From contig CANXME010000095.1 of the NCBI GenBank assembly GCA_948144175.1, positions 992,001-1,056,000 of the forward strand: a stretch of DNA of 64,000 bases, read 5' to 3'. The translations under genes and the position numbers were made by a program. Positions 20,990-34,600 of this stretch are shown piece by piece (within the stretch, counting starts at the first letter, position 1; every line of letters begins with the position of its first letter). A model generated the notes under the pieces. That model did not search any database, was not told the origin of the DNA, and saw nothing but the letters and a program-made list of their open reading frames with translations. The DNA comes from Closterium sp. NIES-65. Taxonomy: Eukaryota; Streptophyta; Zygnematophyceae; Desmidiales; Closteriaceae.

Positions 20990-23900
20990 ATGGAGTTGCA
21001 TCGCGGGGAGGGGTCCGCGGAAATCTCGTCAGGTCGTTTCCAGGCGCCTCCCCTCGGCGTGCCGTGCTCGCGGCCCGTCTCGGTATCGGACGTTCTGGCA
21101 GACGGCGGCCGGCTGTTCTTGCATTCGTCCAGAGGCGTCATGGGAGCCTCGATATTACCGCAGAAGCGGCTGCTTGCCGGCCCGAAACAGAACGGATGGT
21201 TTTCCGTTTCTGACGCGTCCGGAGCGACTCTGTCCTTCTCGGGAGCGTCTGCTCGGAGCGACTCAGCTTTTTCCAGTCGCAGCCGTAACGGCGGCGTTAA
21301 CGGGACGGCTAACGGAACGCATAGCGGAGTGCATTCGGGGGATCTTGCAGCAGCGGCGACGGCGTTAGGTTTACAGCCGGTGGTTCTTTCGTGCAGCCGC
21401 AGCGCCGCCGAGCGAGCGAATCGCCTGGCATTCCAGACGAGTGCTTCCGATAGAGGGTCTGATTCGTTCAAAGAACCCGACTCGTTAAAAGGACCCGACT
21501 CGTTTCGCTGTAGCGTTCGTCCTGGTGAGGAGTCCTCCAGCCTTCAGAGCATCCGTCAAGATTCGACGGTGAAGGATGCACCGCCGAGTCTGGGGTTCTC
21601 TAGTCGCTTGCTCTCGCCTTCTCGCCACCGGCAGCGGTCGCAGAGAAAGCATGGCGAGGCGGTAGCGCAGGCAGGAGGTAGAGACGTGAGCATCGGAGAC
21701 GCGTCGAAGAGCGACGACGGACGGAAGGACGCGCGCAGTCGCAGCCCGCATGTTCATGGCAGGGTGTCGCACAAGGAGTCGGATAAAGTTTCACAGGAGT
21801 CGTACAAGGATTTGCACGGGCATTCGCACAGGGAGTCTCATGTCACGCATCAGGAGCGAGAATTGCAGGGCGCGGAGTTAGTAGAGAGTACAAAGCCGCA
21901 TTCTGACGTTAACCGTTGTGAGTCAGAGCAGCAAAAGGCGATAGACGGGGATAACTCGTTTCCGCGAGGGCAGCGATTCCAGCAGCAGCAATGTGACGGG
22001 CGATTACCCGCAGAGGACGCAGGGACAGGGGACACGGGTATGGGGACTGGTGAAGGTGCCAAGGGCGAGCGTGGGAGTTGTCTGTCGTTATCTGTTGCAG
22101 ATCTGAAGGCCAAAGCAAGCCAGGGGAAGACTCGAGGTTATCAGGCTTCTGGAGCCTCGTCTGAGCAGCAGTTGGTGAGACGCAAAAACCGACCTCCCTT
22201 TTTTTTGTGTGTGATTTTTTTTTTTCGCTGGATGCAGTCGCACACTTTTTTCTTTCTTTCTTTCTTTTTTTCTTTTTCTACGCGTTTGTGCGACTAACAT
22301 CTTGTTCTCCTGTGCTTTTGTGCAGATTGGTAACGCAGGGACAGCAGCAGAGCGGATATCCTTTCACAGCAGCTTATTACCTGACCCCACGGCGGCAGAA
22401 AACTCTCCAGCGGCAGCAGTGGTTCACGAGCTGGTCTTCAAAGCGAAATCAATCACACCATCAGATCAATTACTCGCCGATAACGACATTTCCAGGCGAA
22501 CAGGGTTACCACTGGTCAGTCATGCGCTGATGGACTGCGGGAATTTTCTCTACCCTCCGTTCAAGAAGGCTCGAGCCACCAGGGAACCCAAGTTTCGCAA
22601 GCCCAACGTGAGCCGACTACAAGGCCTGGCCGAACCTCCGTGCTGCACAGGCTCGGAACCGAACCTGTCGTTGAGCCTGTCCTTGCAAGACCGCAATACC
22701 GAGCGTGAATCGCCACCCGCCCCGCTGTCTGTGACCACGCCTCGCGCTGATAAGCACAATGGCTTATCAGGGGAGAGTCAGCCCGCCCGTCCCAGCACGC
22801 CCATTCCCCCCGCTACTCCGTCCTTCTCGCTTCTGGAAGGCCCTCTGTCGTTTTCTCCGATCACGCCGGAGGGGGAACTCTCGCTTGACGATTCCGCGAC
22901 TGCCGCCCGCCTTCGAGCCGTCTCAGCCGCTCGGGCAGCCGTAGAAGCACGCGCATTCGCCGTCAGAAAAGCGCGAGCGGCTTTACGGGCAGCTGCGAAG
23001 GCGAAGGAGGCGGTAGCGGCGGTGATTCACGCGGAGAAGCACGAACGGGCAGCAGGAGAGGAAGCGAGCCATAGCTGCCCAGTCAACGGTGTAAATGGGT
23101 ATCTGGGGGCTGATGCTGTGGGGACGGGCGATTTAGTGGCGGGAGGGGAGCTGGACGGTACAGACGTGTCCAGGAACGGTGCAGTGCGGTTTTCTTCGAG
23201 GTGGCGGCAGGCCTTGTCGGAGCTAGAGGCGCGCTGTGAATGGCTTCTAACGCGTACAGGAGCAGCAGCTGCTGATAGCGAGACAGGCGGGAGAGCCGTG
23301 ACGGCAGGTGCAAAGCCCGAGGAGTGCGAGCAAGGGGAAGAGCGGGGAGTTGGTGAGACTGCTACGGGTTTCAGGGGGAGAGGCGAGAGTGGGGGGAGTG
23401 GTGGCTCTGAGATTCCGCTCGGGCTCAATCCGTCTGCAGGAAAGAGCGGGGGCTTTGAGATTCCGCAGGGCGCTCATAACACGCTGGACCTCCACCTGAG
23501 TAGACCTGACGTCGCTGATTCTGCCCTAGCGCTGGCAGTCAAGGAAGAGGAGACGACCCGTGGGGAGAAGGAAAGGGGGTTGGCTTCACGAGAACGGTGC
23601 TTGGCGTGGGGTGATGAGACGGCAGAGGGGAATGAGGCGGGGGTGCAAAGCGGCGAGGTACGGCGGTGTGTGTCCGTGGACCTGGTGATGGGCCTGGGCC
23701 GCTCGTCTCAGGGGCAAGACGGCAGTGACGGGTGTTACGTGGGTGGTGCTGATGGGAGAGAGGGAGCCGGGCAGGCTGCAAGAGAGAAAGGAAGGGTAGA
23801 GAGACGGAAGGGGCGGCGGGAAGCGGAGGAAGAGGAAGAGGAGCAGGAGGAGGAGGAGGAGCAGGAAGAGGAGGAGGGAGCGGTTGAGATGGAGGAGCTG

Positions 23901-25614
23901 CATCTGCCGCCTGTTTCACGGGAGAGTGAAGAGTACAAGCAGCCACGACCGCCGCCGCTGCCATTTGGTGCAGCGCACTGCAAGCTCGGTGACGCCGAGC
24001 ACCGCAAGCCGGATGAGGGTGAACGTGAACATGGCAAGCAGTGGCATTCCAAGGCTGGGAGTGGCAGCAGCCAGGGGCGCAGCCGCGGATTCAGCCCGCG
24101 TGACCGCCCAGATGGGCTGGCAGGCGCGGCGGTGGCTGTTGAGTCGACTCAAGCTTCAGATGCGAGGGTTTCAATCAAGGCAGGTTGCGAGAGGCGAGGG
24201 CAGCACGGGTGTGGCGACTTGGGGGAGCAGCGCGAGGGTTACGCGTCAGCAGTAGCGTGCAGTGGGGACGAGACGCGACAGCTGATGCCCCGCCACGGGG
24301 GCTTCTGCAATGCTGCCGCTAACAGCGGTTTTCCGTCCGCAGATGGCAATGCTGCTTCAGCAGGTGGCAATTCTGTGTCAGCAGGTGGCAATGCTGTGTC
24401 AGCTAATACCGCAGATGTATCGAGCATTCATGCAGGAGCCAGCGTCCCCGCGACGGCTTGCAACCACCATGCCACTGCGTGCTGTTCTGACCCGGGTGTG
24501 GTTGGGGACGGTGATGAGGAGAAGAGCGTGCGAGAAGTGAGGCAGGAGGGCGGTCAGGCGTGTGGCGAGGGGTCGGCAGCAACGGGTGGGGAGAGGGATG
24601 CTGAGAAGTGCGCAGGACGGAATGGTGGTGGTGGTGGTGGTGCTGTCATTGTCACTGATGCTGGTGATGCAGGTGGTGGGAGGAAGGCACAGGCGACCGA
24701 GTTTTGTGGGGATGAGGGTGGACAGGGCGTTGGAGGGCACAACATCGGGATCGTGGGCGTGGGGCGACGCACAGGGGCAGTGGCCTGTGCATCAGCGGGT
24801 GCGGCCGGAGGTGTGGGCGGAGGGACTGTAGTAGGAGAGGAGAAGGAGATTGGTGGAGCCAAGGAGGGGACAGAATCTGCAAGTGCTGCTGCGGGTGCTG
24901 CCGCTGCTGCTGTTGCGTCTGATAATGATGCTGCTGCTGCTGCTTCTGATGCTGACGCCACTGCTGCAAGAGCTGCAGACGCCGCTGTTCCTCCCGCTCT
25001 TCCCGCCACTTCCACGCCTGCGAACACTGCAGCTGGTGCCACTGCCTGTGCTGTTGCTGCTCCTTGCACCACTGCCGCCACCATCACTGCCAGTGCTGGT
25101 TCCCTGGGTACTCGCCCAGCAATGAGTCCCGCTCCCCCCGCTGCCCCCACTGCCACCCCCTCTGCCCCCGCTGCCCCCAGTGCCCCCACTGCCGCCACTG
25201 CCGCCACTGCCGCCGCTGCCCCCACTGCCGCCACTGCCCCCACTGCCGCCACTGCCGCCACTGCACCCACTGCCGCCACTGCACCCACTGCTGCTGCTGC
25301 CCCCACTGTCACCACTGGCCCGACTGTCCCTCGCCCGTGCGAGGATGAGAAGCCAGCACAGAAGCAGCGCCAACCCTTTAACAGCTCCCCTCGTACCACT
25401 GCCGCGGCCGCCACTGCTGCTGCTGGCACTGCCACTGCCGTTGCTGCCTCTAGTGTCACTACCGCAGATGCCTCTGCTGCATCTGCCGCTGCTCCCTCTA
25501 CCACTGCCGTCGCTACCTGTGGTGTCACTACCGTGACTGTTGCTGCCTCTGCCACTGCTGCCCCTGCTGCTCCGCGTGCTGCTCCTGTTGCTCCTGCAGC
25601 TGCTGCTGCCGCCG

Positions 25615-25645
<31 letters not shown>

Positions 25646-28600
25646 CCCGCCTGCTGCCGCTGTCGCCCCTGCAGCTGCTGCTGTTGCCCCTTCTGCTGCT
25701 GCTGCGTCGCCAGGCAGTGCGGCAGCAGCGGGCGCGGGCACTCCGCGACAGCGCTGCCCGTCAGACGACGAGAGGCTGGCGCGGCAGCTGCACCGCGCCT
25801 TCAACAGCTCCCCGCGCATCCTCGCCGTCCTCGCGCCCACGCCCAAACGCTCCCGCAACCCCCGCCACCCCGCTGCACCCGCTGCCGCGCCCGCTGCTGC
25901 GCCTGCTTCTGCGCCTGCTGTGGCTAATCCTGCGCCTGTTGCTCTTGGGGTGTCTGGGAAGACAGGACGGGGGAGTGCGGGGGAGGCGAAGGGGAGAGGA
26001 GAGGCTGCGGGGAAAGCAGAGGTATGGGGGAAGGTGGCAGTAAGGAGAGATGGGGCGGCGAAGGTAGGAGAGGGCAGCGATAAGGATGGGAAGGCTGCTG
26101 GAAATGTGGATAGGGCCCAAGTTAAGGAGGACCGTGAGGTTGAAGGTGTGGGTTCTGGTGTTGCTGGTGCTGCTGGTGTTATTGGTGTTGTTATCGGTGG
26201 TGGTGGTGTTGGTAATGCTGATAGGTGTAAAGCTCCGCCGAGTGACACTCCAACTGGCGGACCCACCCCTGTGGCTGCTTCTGCTGCTGCAGCTTCTCGT
26301 GCTCCGCCTCTCCCGCCCCTTCCTTCTCTTCTTCCTTCCCCCCCTCCTCCTGCCGCTGCCGCGGGCTCATCCTGCACTCCCCCGTCTCACTTGCCGCCCC
26401 CATCATCTGCCGAGGCCCCCCTCCCGCCCTGCGCCACTCCCCCTGCCGCTCCACCCTGCGCCACTCCCCCTGCCGCTCCGCCCTGCGCCACTCCCCCTGC
26501 CTCTCCGCCCTGCCCCACTCCCCCTGTCGGCCCCTCTTGCACCAAACCCCGCCCCATTTCCCTCGCCTTCCTTGATGTAGCCCACTTACCCCGCGCAGGT
26601 GACGTCAGCCCTAAGAAAGATCTCTGTCCCAAGTTGGCTGTTGCTGAGACTGAGGCAGGCAGAGGGGCGGCAAAACAGGAGAATGGGGAGAAGGCTGGAG
26701 CGGGCCGCGGGCAGACGAACGGGCAGATGGACGGGCAGGCTGGCGGGCGGGTAGATGGGCAGGCGATTAGGGTTTCGGATGTGACCCCGGGGGATGGTGG
26801 GACGGGAGGTGGTGGGAGTGGGGGGTTAGTATTGAATGGTCGGGGCGCGGAAGAGGGCCGTGTGCGGAAGCGAGGGGGTGGGGGGGGAGGAGGGTCAGGG
26901 GGAGGTGGCGCAGGGGGATGGGGGGGTGGCGGAAGCTGTGGAGGGGGTAAGGCGGGTAGTAATGGGAGGGGAGGGGCAGCAGGCGGAGGGGGTGGGGGTG
27001 GGAATGGGGCGGGGGGCGGTGCAGGGGGGGGCACTGGTGGTGCCGGGGATGGCGGAAGAGAGGGCGGCGGAGGGGGAGGGGGAGGGAGTGGAGGGAGGGC
27101 GGGGGATGTTGCTAGTGAGGAGGAAGAGGAGGAGGACAGAGGGCGGAAGGGAGGGAGGAAGGCGGGCAACGGCAAGAGGTGTGAGAGGAGAGGCAGCACC
27201 AGAGAGACTAGTGGGAATGGGAGGAATGGGAATGTTGGCAGCAGCAGCAGCGATGATAGCTTGAGTAACCGTGAGGAGGACGAGGGGGAGGAAGATGAGG
27301 AGGAGGAGGAGGATGATGGAGAAATGGACGGTTCAGATGATGAGAGCAGCCCCAGGCGCAGCAGCATCGCCAGCAGTCGCGACGGCAGCAGCAATGGCAG
27401 CAGCGGGAGCAGCGACAGGGAAGGGGAGGAGGAGGAAGAGGAGGGAGAGGATGAGGAGGAAGACGAGGAGGAAGAGGAAGAGGAGGAAGATGAGGAGGAG
27501 GAGGAGAAGGAAGGTGTGGAGCAGAAGGCGCAGAGGAAGCAGCGAAGGAGCTTGAGCGGGGCTCGAAGTGCGCAGGGTGGCAGGCGAGGCTCGTGGGGGC
27601 GGTGGGACGAGAACGGCGGGAAGGGCAGCCGCGACAAAGGCAGCGGAGGTTCGGCCCCTAGCGGCAGGGGGGAAAGGGAGAGGGAGAGGGAGAGAGAAAG
27701 GGAGAAGGAGACGGAGCGGGAGGGGAGTCCGGACGTGGGGGGTGGGGGGGCGTGGGCGAGTGAGGCGGGTCAGGAGGGTGGCGGAGCCAAAGCAGGTTTG
27801 CGAGTGAACCACCACAGGGGCAGCGGCCGGGCGTCAGAGGGGGCGATTTTGGGCGGAGACACGTCTCCCGTCATTCCCGTACCTTCGAAAGAAGCTCGGC
27901 AGCCGCGTTCGCAGCTGGTTTGTCACCCGAGGCGGTTCCCGAAGCTGGCTTTAGCGGGGATAGTGGAAGGCGAGGGTGGTGAGGAGGGTAAGGAGGGGAA
28001 GGGCGAGGGGAAGGTGAAGGAAAGCGGATGGGAGAAGGTGAAGGGGTTGGTGAGGGAGAAGGAAGGGGAGAAGCGAGATAAGAGGCGGAATGGGTTGGGG
28101 GAGGAGTATGGAGGGGAGAGGATCAAAAGGGCTTGGGAGAAAGAGAAAGAGGGGGTGAGGATGAGTGAGGTCGAGGGTTTTATACAGAAGCAGAGGGACA
28201 AGGGTGGCGGGATGGAGAAGCAGAAGAAGCGGGAGAAGGAGAAATCAAGAGAACGAAGCGTTGCAGAGGAGTGGGGAGTGGTGGCTGACAGAATGAGTGA
28301 GTGGGGGGCGGGGAAAAGCAAGGGGAAGGCAGAACCGGTGGGGAGCGGCGAGTGGGAGAAGGAGCGGGAGAGAGGCGCCAAGGCTGGGTTTGCGGAGAGG
28401 GAGGCAGAGAGCAGAGCGAAGCTTAAAGAAGGGAAGGATGCGAGTGGGGGCATGGCGTGGGGAAGGGCAAGCGAGAGAGGGAGGGATCACTTGGGAGACT
28501 TGGGGAGGAGTAAGGGAAGAGAAGGCGGCAAGGAGGGAGGGTTGGGGGACGAGAGGGAGAAAGGTCGGGCGGTTTCGGAGAGGCCAGAGGGTGATGAGCG

Positions 28601-31600
28601 ATACGAAGCGGTTGAGAGAGTCAAGGACAAAGAGAACATCCGAGGACGACTCAAGGATGTGGGGGATATTGAGAGGGCGGAGAAGAGCAAGCAGGAGGAG
28701 CGGAAGAGTGAGAAGGGAAGGGGCAAGGGGCGGGATAACCACGTGTTAGTAAGGAGCGGAGAGGGTGGAGAGGCATGGATGGTCGAGCCGAAGAGAAAAG
28801 ACAAGTCTGAGGGCTTTGTGGGTGGGAAGCAGCAGCGGGACGGGGTAGGGCCACATTCGCTAGTGTCACACTCGTTAGTGCCTTCGTTACTGGCTCGTGC
28901 TACTGTAGCTCCGCAGGTGGAGGGGAAGCGATGGCGGAAGAAGGGTATTGTGGCGGGCCGGGCGCGGAGTGCTGTAGAGCAGGACACTATAGAGGATGTG
29001 CTCTTAGAGGATCTTAGGGATCGTGACACTAAGGAGGGGATCAGGAAGGAGAATTCTGCGAAAGGTGCTGAAGGAAAGGAGAAAGGGAAGGTGAAGGGTA
29101 AGGGAGAGAAGGAGAAGGAGGAGAGGGAAAGAGAGAGGGAGAGGGAGAGGGATGCGGAGAGGGGTGTGGTCAAGGGTGTTGGGGAGACTGATGTGCCTCT
29201 CAGCGTGCCTCCCAGTGGTAATGGTGGCTTGACGGCAAGCTGTAAGCGCAAGCGCAGTGCGGAGAGAAGTTTCTCGGATGGTTCTGCTGCGGTGCGTGCG
29301 GTATCCTGTCACGCTGGTGGTAACCATGTGCCGGCTAGTAACGTTGCTCACCCTGGTAACCACAGGCACGGTGGTAACAACGTTCATGCTGCTGGTAACC
29401 ACATGCACGCAGGTATTCCCGCTCAGGCTAGTAACCATCCACACGCCTGTAACCACACTGACGCCGCTGGGGCAGATTTCGCAGTACCAGGAGCAGCAGC
29501 AGCAGGTGGGGGTTCGATGGGAGGAGCAGCAGTGGCAGGAGGGGTGACGGGAGGAGGAGAGCCAATGGGGGGCGTGGAGCGGATGGGAAGAGCACCAGTC
29601 GTACCCAGGGCGAGAAGCGCAGACGCGTTTACAGCACAGAGGAACGCGGACAGAACAGCAGGGCATAGGAGCGCGGATGAAAGTGGGGGCCGCAGGAGTG
29701 GGGACGGATTTGGGGGACCTATGTCGCCGCCTAGGGTCAGAGTGAAGAAAGCAGAGAGTGGCAGTGGTGGGGGCGAGAGGGAGGCGTTTCGTGCGTGCAC
29801 GAGTCCCACAGGGCGAGGTGTGGCGCCCAGCAGCACTGCGTCATCGTGGGGCGAAGGTGAGGCTGCGTGGGTGCTTGATGCGTGGCTGGTGCTCGGTGCT
29901 TGGCTCTGCAATGGTCCGTGACCGTCTTCCCGTTGCAACATTGCAACGATCATAGATTTGTCATTGCTGTGCTTCCCGGCTGTCTTTCCTCCTTGTCATG
30001 TCTTGACGTGGGAGGTATGGGACAAGCAAACAACCTCCCACCGTCTCGCTTCGTCTCCGTTATTTCCATGCGAGCAACCGCCTTTGCATCGTGCTGTCTG
30101 ATGTCTCACCTGCTACTGCACTCCAAAGTCTCAGCCCTTCCCTCCCATCCGCCTGTTCCTGCTGCCCTGCCCCCGTGCCCACATCCCCCCGTGCCCACAT
30201 CCCCCCGTGCCCACATCCCCCCGTGCCCACATCCCCCCGTGCCCACATCCCCCCGTGCCCACATCCCCCCGTGCCCACATCCCCCCGTGCCCACATCCCC
30301 CCGTGCCCACATCCCCCCGTGCCCACATGCCCCCGTGCCCACATCCCCCCGTGCCCACATCCCCCCGTGCCCACATCCCCTCCCGCTGCTGCTTCTCTCC
30401 CCGTGTGCCAACTGCCGACTGCTGCCCCTCTTTCCCCTCCAGGTACCCACACAAAGAGGCAAACCCTACCACACCAAACCCCACCACTCCAAACCCAATC
30501 TGACAGCGTCCTCCGTTCACCAGGACATGCGACCATTAACCACGACGCTCACCACTCTCTTGCCACTGCTCCGCGGCCTTCCGCCCACTGCTCTGTTCCT
30601 CTGCCTGCGGATCCTTCCCCGCATGCCACTGCTGCGGAAGCAGCAGCCCTGGCTCTAGACATGTTTGCCGCTGCCGCTGCTGCTGCGGAGGCGGGTGGGC
30701 AGGCAAGCAAGGAGGAGGAGGACGAGGGAGGAGGAGAGGGAAGTGACAGCGGTGGTAGCAGCAGCAGCCGCAGCGGCAGCAGGAGACACAGGAAGAAGCA
30801 GCGTTGGGGGAAAGAAGGGAGGAGGGATGGGAGAGAGACGGGTGGGCCTGTGGTGGAATCTACACCGTTGGATCGGCTCGCGTTACTTTCAGATGCACAG
30901 CCACGTGTCCATGAGGATTCGCTAGGGCGGCAGAGAGCAGCGTGGGTGGAGGCCAGAGAGGAGGGGCGGAGTGGCGCTGGGGATGGCACGGGCACGGCAC
31001 TGGTTCAGCTAAGTGCGGGTGTTGCTCAGTTGAGTGCTGGCGGGGAAGCTAGTTCCCATGCTGCTTGGAGCTCAGGTGTTGGCGTTGCGGGTGGTAATGC
31101 AATACAAGTAGAAGAGGAAGGACGAGGAGCAACAAGAGAAGGAGCAGGAGCAGTAGGAGGAGGAGGAGGAGGAGGAGGAGGAGGAGGAGGAGGAGGAGGA
31201 GGAGGAGGAGGAGGAGGAGGAGGAGGAGGAGGAGCAGGAGCAGGAGTAGGAGGAGAGGTTGTGAACGAGGAGCGTAGAAGTGACGAAGACAAATGTCTGT
31301 CTGGGCTAGACCTCATAGCAGCAGAGGCAGCGGAGGTGCTTGCAGTGAGGCTGCTTGTATCGGGTATGCAGCCCGAGCGGGCGGCAAGCCCGTCTTTAGC
31401 GGCGCTAGTAGAAGCAGCGATGCTGCCTTGTAGGGGGGACAGCAGGGCAGGAGACAGGGAGACTAGCGGGAGGGAGGATTTAGAAAGGGAGGATATAGGG
31501 TTGGCGCATATAGGTAGGGTGGATACAGCAGAAGGTGTGGGTGGGGGGTGTGGCGCGAGTCAGGGCGCAATGCAGCATGAGGAGAGGCCGAGGGGTGAGG

Positions 31601-34600
31601 TGGGGCGAGCAGTGGGGTGGGATATGGAGAAGGCTGCTGGGCTGGGGCAGGCGGAGTGGGATTCAGAGACAGCGGGCACAGAGAGGCATGCAGGGGCGGT
31701 GCAGGAGTTGGGGGAGAGAGGGGTTGGGGTTTTGGAGACAGGGGTTGGTTGGCATGGATTGCAGGTGTGGTTCGAAGGAGGGTCACATGGAAGGTTGCAA
31801 GGGGAAGGGTTACAGCAAGGGCGGTTACAACAGGAAGAGTTACAACCAGAAGGGTTGCAACAGAAAGGGTTACAAGGGGAAGGGTTGCAAAAGGAAGGGC
31901 CAGCACAAGGGAAGGCGTTGCAGGAGGCGTTGCAGGAGGCGTGGAGGCCGAAGCCGAGGATAGTGGACTTGAACGAGCCGTGGCGAGAGGAGGACGAGGA
32001 GGAGGCTGAGGTGGTGGTGGGAGAGGCGGTGGAGAGTGCAGCAACGGACCGAACTTCCCCCTCGCATGCAGCAGTGCTCCCAGCAGCGGTAGCTACAGCT
32101 GTTACAGCGGCTAAAGCTGTTGCAGCTGCCACGGTTGCTACAGCCCCGGTGCCTCACGGGGCACCATTGCTGCCAGCAGCAGCGGCTCTTGCGCCTGCAG
32201 CAGCCAGCGCACGTGCTGCGGAGCTAGAGGCCGCTCACCCACGCCCAGCAGCCGCCACAGCGCCTGCTGACAGCCCACGTGCCGGGGAATCTGAGCCTTC
32301 GCCCCCACAGCCAACAGCCGTCACGGTGGTGCCTGCAGCTGGTGCAGGCTGTGAGGCGGCTTCGAGTGCTCCTCCCGCGTCACTGGCAGCAGCCGCGGTA
32401 GCAGCACCACTTCTAGTAATAGCCGGGGGTGCCGGTGTCAGTGTCAGCGCAGGTGTCGGTGCTGGTCTTGGCGCCAGTGTTAGTGCTGCCGCTCGTGCTG
32501 GTGCTGATGCCGGCACTGATGCTGATGCTGCATGTGAGAGCAAAGCGCGTGGCCCAGCTGCTTGTGTGGATCCTGGGACTCGCCCGGGAGAGCCTCACGC
32601 TGCACGTCTGCACCTGGTGGGGGCGGATGAGCAGGAGTGCGCGGGTCCCAGCGCCCCTCTCCTGGTGTCGTGCAGCTCTGCAGGCGCAGGCCCGGATGAT
32701 GATGGCCTTCATAGTGCAGGCATGCGGGAGAAGGGGGGAGTTACGGAGAAGCAGTGGCGGGCGGAGGGGTTGTGGGGCGCAGGAGAGGAGAAGGAGAGGA
32801 ATGTGATGAAAGGGGAGGGGGGTGGGAGGGCAGGGGGTGGGGAGAAGGGTGGGGAGAGTGAGAAGCGAGAGGACAAGGTGAAGGCGGAGAGGGTGGCGAG
32901 GGATGAGGGAGGGAGAGAGGGGAATGTGGATGAGGGTGTGAGGAAAGAGAGAGGAGAGAAGAGGAAGCGGGACAAGAGGGAGAGGGGCGAGAGGAGAGAG
33001 AAACGGGAGAAAAGGGATAGAGGGGAAGAGAGGGGGAAGGACAGAGGACGAGGGGAAAAGGGAGAGAAGAGAGGCAAGGGAGAGAAGGAGAAGAGGCGTA
33101 AGGGGGAGAGAAAGGAGAAAGGGGAAGGGGTGAAGGGGGAAGAAGTGAAGACCGAGAAGGGAGTTAGGCCAGTGGGAAGAGGGGGTGGGGAAGACGGGGA
33201 GAGGGGGAAGGAAGAGGAGGAGTGTGCTGCGGTTGAGGCTACGAGGAGCAGGGCAGCAACGTTGGAGTCGGTGGTTGGGCCGCGGACAGCAGAAACGCAG
33301 GATATGGGCACAGCAAAGGCAGGGGCAGCAAAGGCAGAGGCAGTGCAAGCAGGGGCAGGGGTTGATGCAGAGGCAACCGCTCTGTTGGGGGTGGTGGCGG
33401 GGGTGGCTGCGGCACGTGAGGCTGAGCGAAGTGAGGTGAAGGCAGAGATTGGAGAGATGGGGGCGATAGGGGCCAAGGGAGCGCAGGGGGGGAATGGGAC
33501 GGAGGAGGAGGAGGTGAAGGAGGGGAAGGGAGGTGCAGGTGAGAGGGTAGTGGTTGAGCAGGAGGGTGGGGCGAAGGCCGACGTGGTTAAATGGGAGGAA
33601 GGAACGGCCAAGTCGGAGAGTGGGATGATTAGGGATGGGAGGATGGGAGAGGGGAGGATGGGAAAGGCAAGGATGAAAGAGGAGGCAGTGGAGGAGGAGG
33701 TGAGGGGTGAGAGAGGAGAGGGAGCGGTGAGAGAAGAGGGGATGGTGAGGGAGGGTGGTATAGCGAGAGAAGAGGGTATGGAGAGGGAGGAGGGCTTGGT
33801 GTGTTGGAACGATGATGCGCTGTCAGATGTGAGTGAGGATGCTGATGCCGAAGCTAATGCCGAAGCTGTTGCCGAAGCTGATGCCGAAGCTGATGGCATG
33901 GGCGCTGGAGGCTCTGCTGCTGCACTCAGGGAGGGCAGGTTCGGTGAGGAGAGGAGGCGTGATGGTGGTGCTGTTGGGGAGGGTGTGGAGGAGCATGGCA
34001 AGAGTGGGCCTGAGACCTCCAAAGAATATCCTATGCGCCCAGCCTCACCTCAACCTCAACCTCAAGCTGAACCTGAGTTTGAACCTGAAGTGGGCCTACA
34101 GAGTGATTCCTCCAATGCTCACGGTCGACTCAAGCCCACATTCTCTGATGTCACCGAACCTGATACTTCTGAACCTGCAGTCTCCGAGCCTAGCTTTGAG
34201 GCTCCCCAGAAGGGGCCTCATGCCTCCGAACCTGACACGACGGAAGTGGGTGGTTCCGAAGCTGCTGCTGCAACCGAAACTATGGAAATGGATGCTCTGT
34301 TATTGAGCCGACTCAAGCCTGCACTCTCTGATGTCACCGAACCTGATGCTGCCGAGCCTGATGGTTCCGAACCTGACGCTATGGATGAGATTTCTCCTCT
34401 TCATGTGCTCCCAGACTTGGAGGCAGCTTCGGCTCCAGGTTCGGCTGCATCTGCTCTAGGTTCGGCAAGCAAGGGGCTTTCATCCCCAGGTTCAACAAGT
34501 AAGGCCTCTTTGACTCCAGGTTCGGCAACCAGGCCTAGCCAAAAGGTTCGGAGGGAGCAGGATCAGGAGCGGAGGGAGCATCAGGAGATAACGGGGGAGG

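Noticed and set aside
24554-26377. 607-codon open frame on the minus strand, and other long antisense frames at 22000-36900
   Set aside because: They mirror the GC-rich repeats of the giant gene, consist of Ala/Val/Pro or Leu/Ser runs, and no splice-consistent model or domain supports them.
30175-30382. CRISPR-like array
   Set aside because: Units follow each other directly without spacers, and the genome is eukaryotic. The 15-30-bp arrays in the copia linkers are rejected for the same reason.
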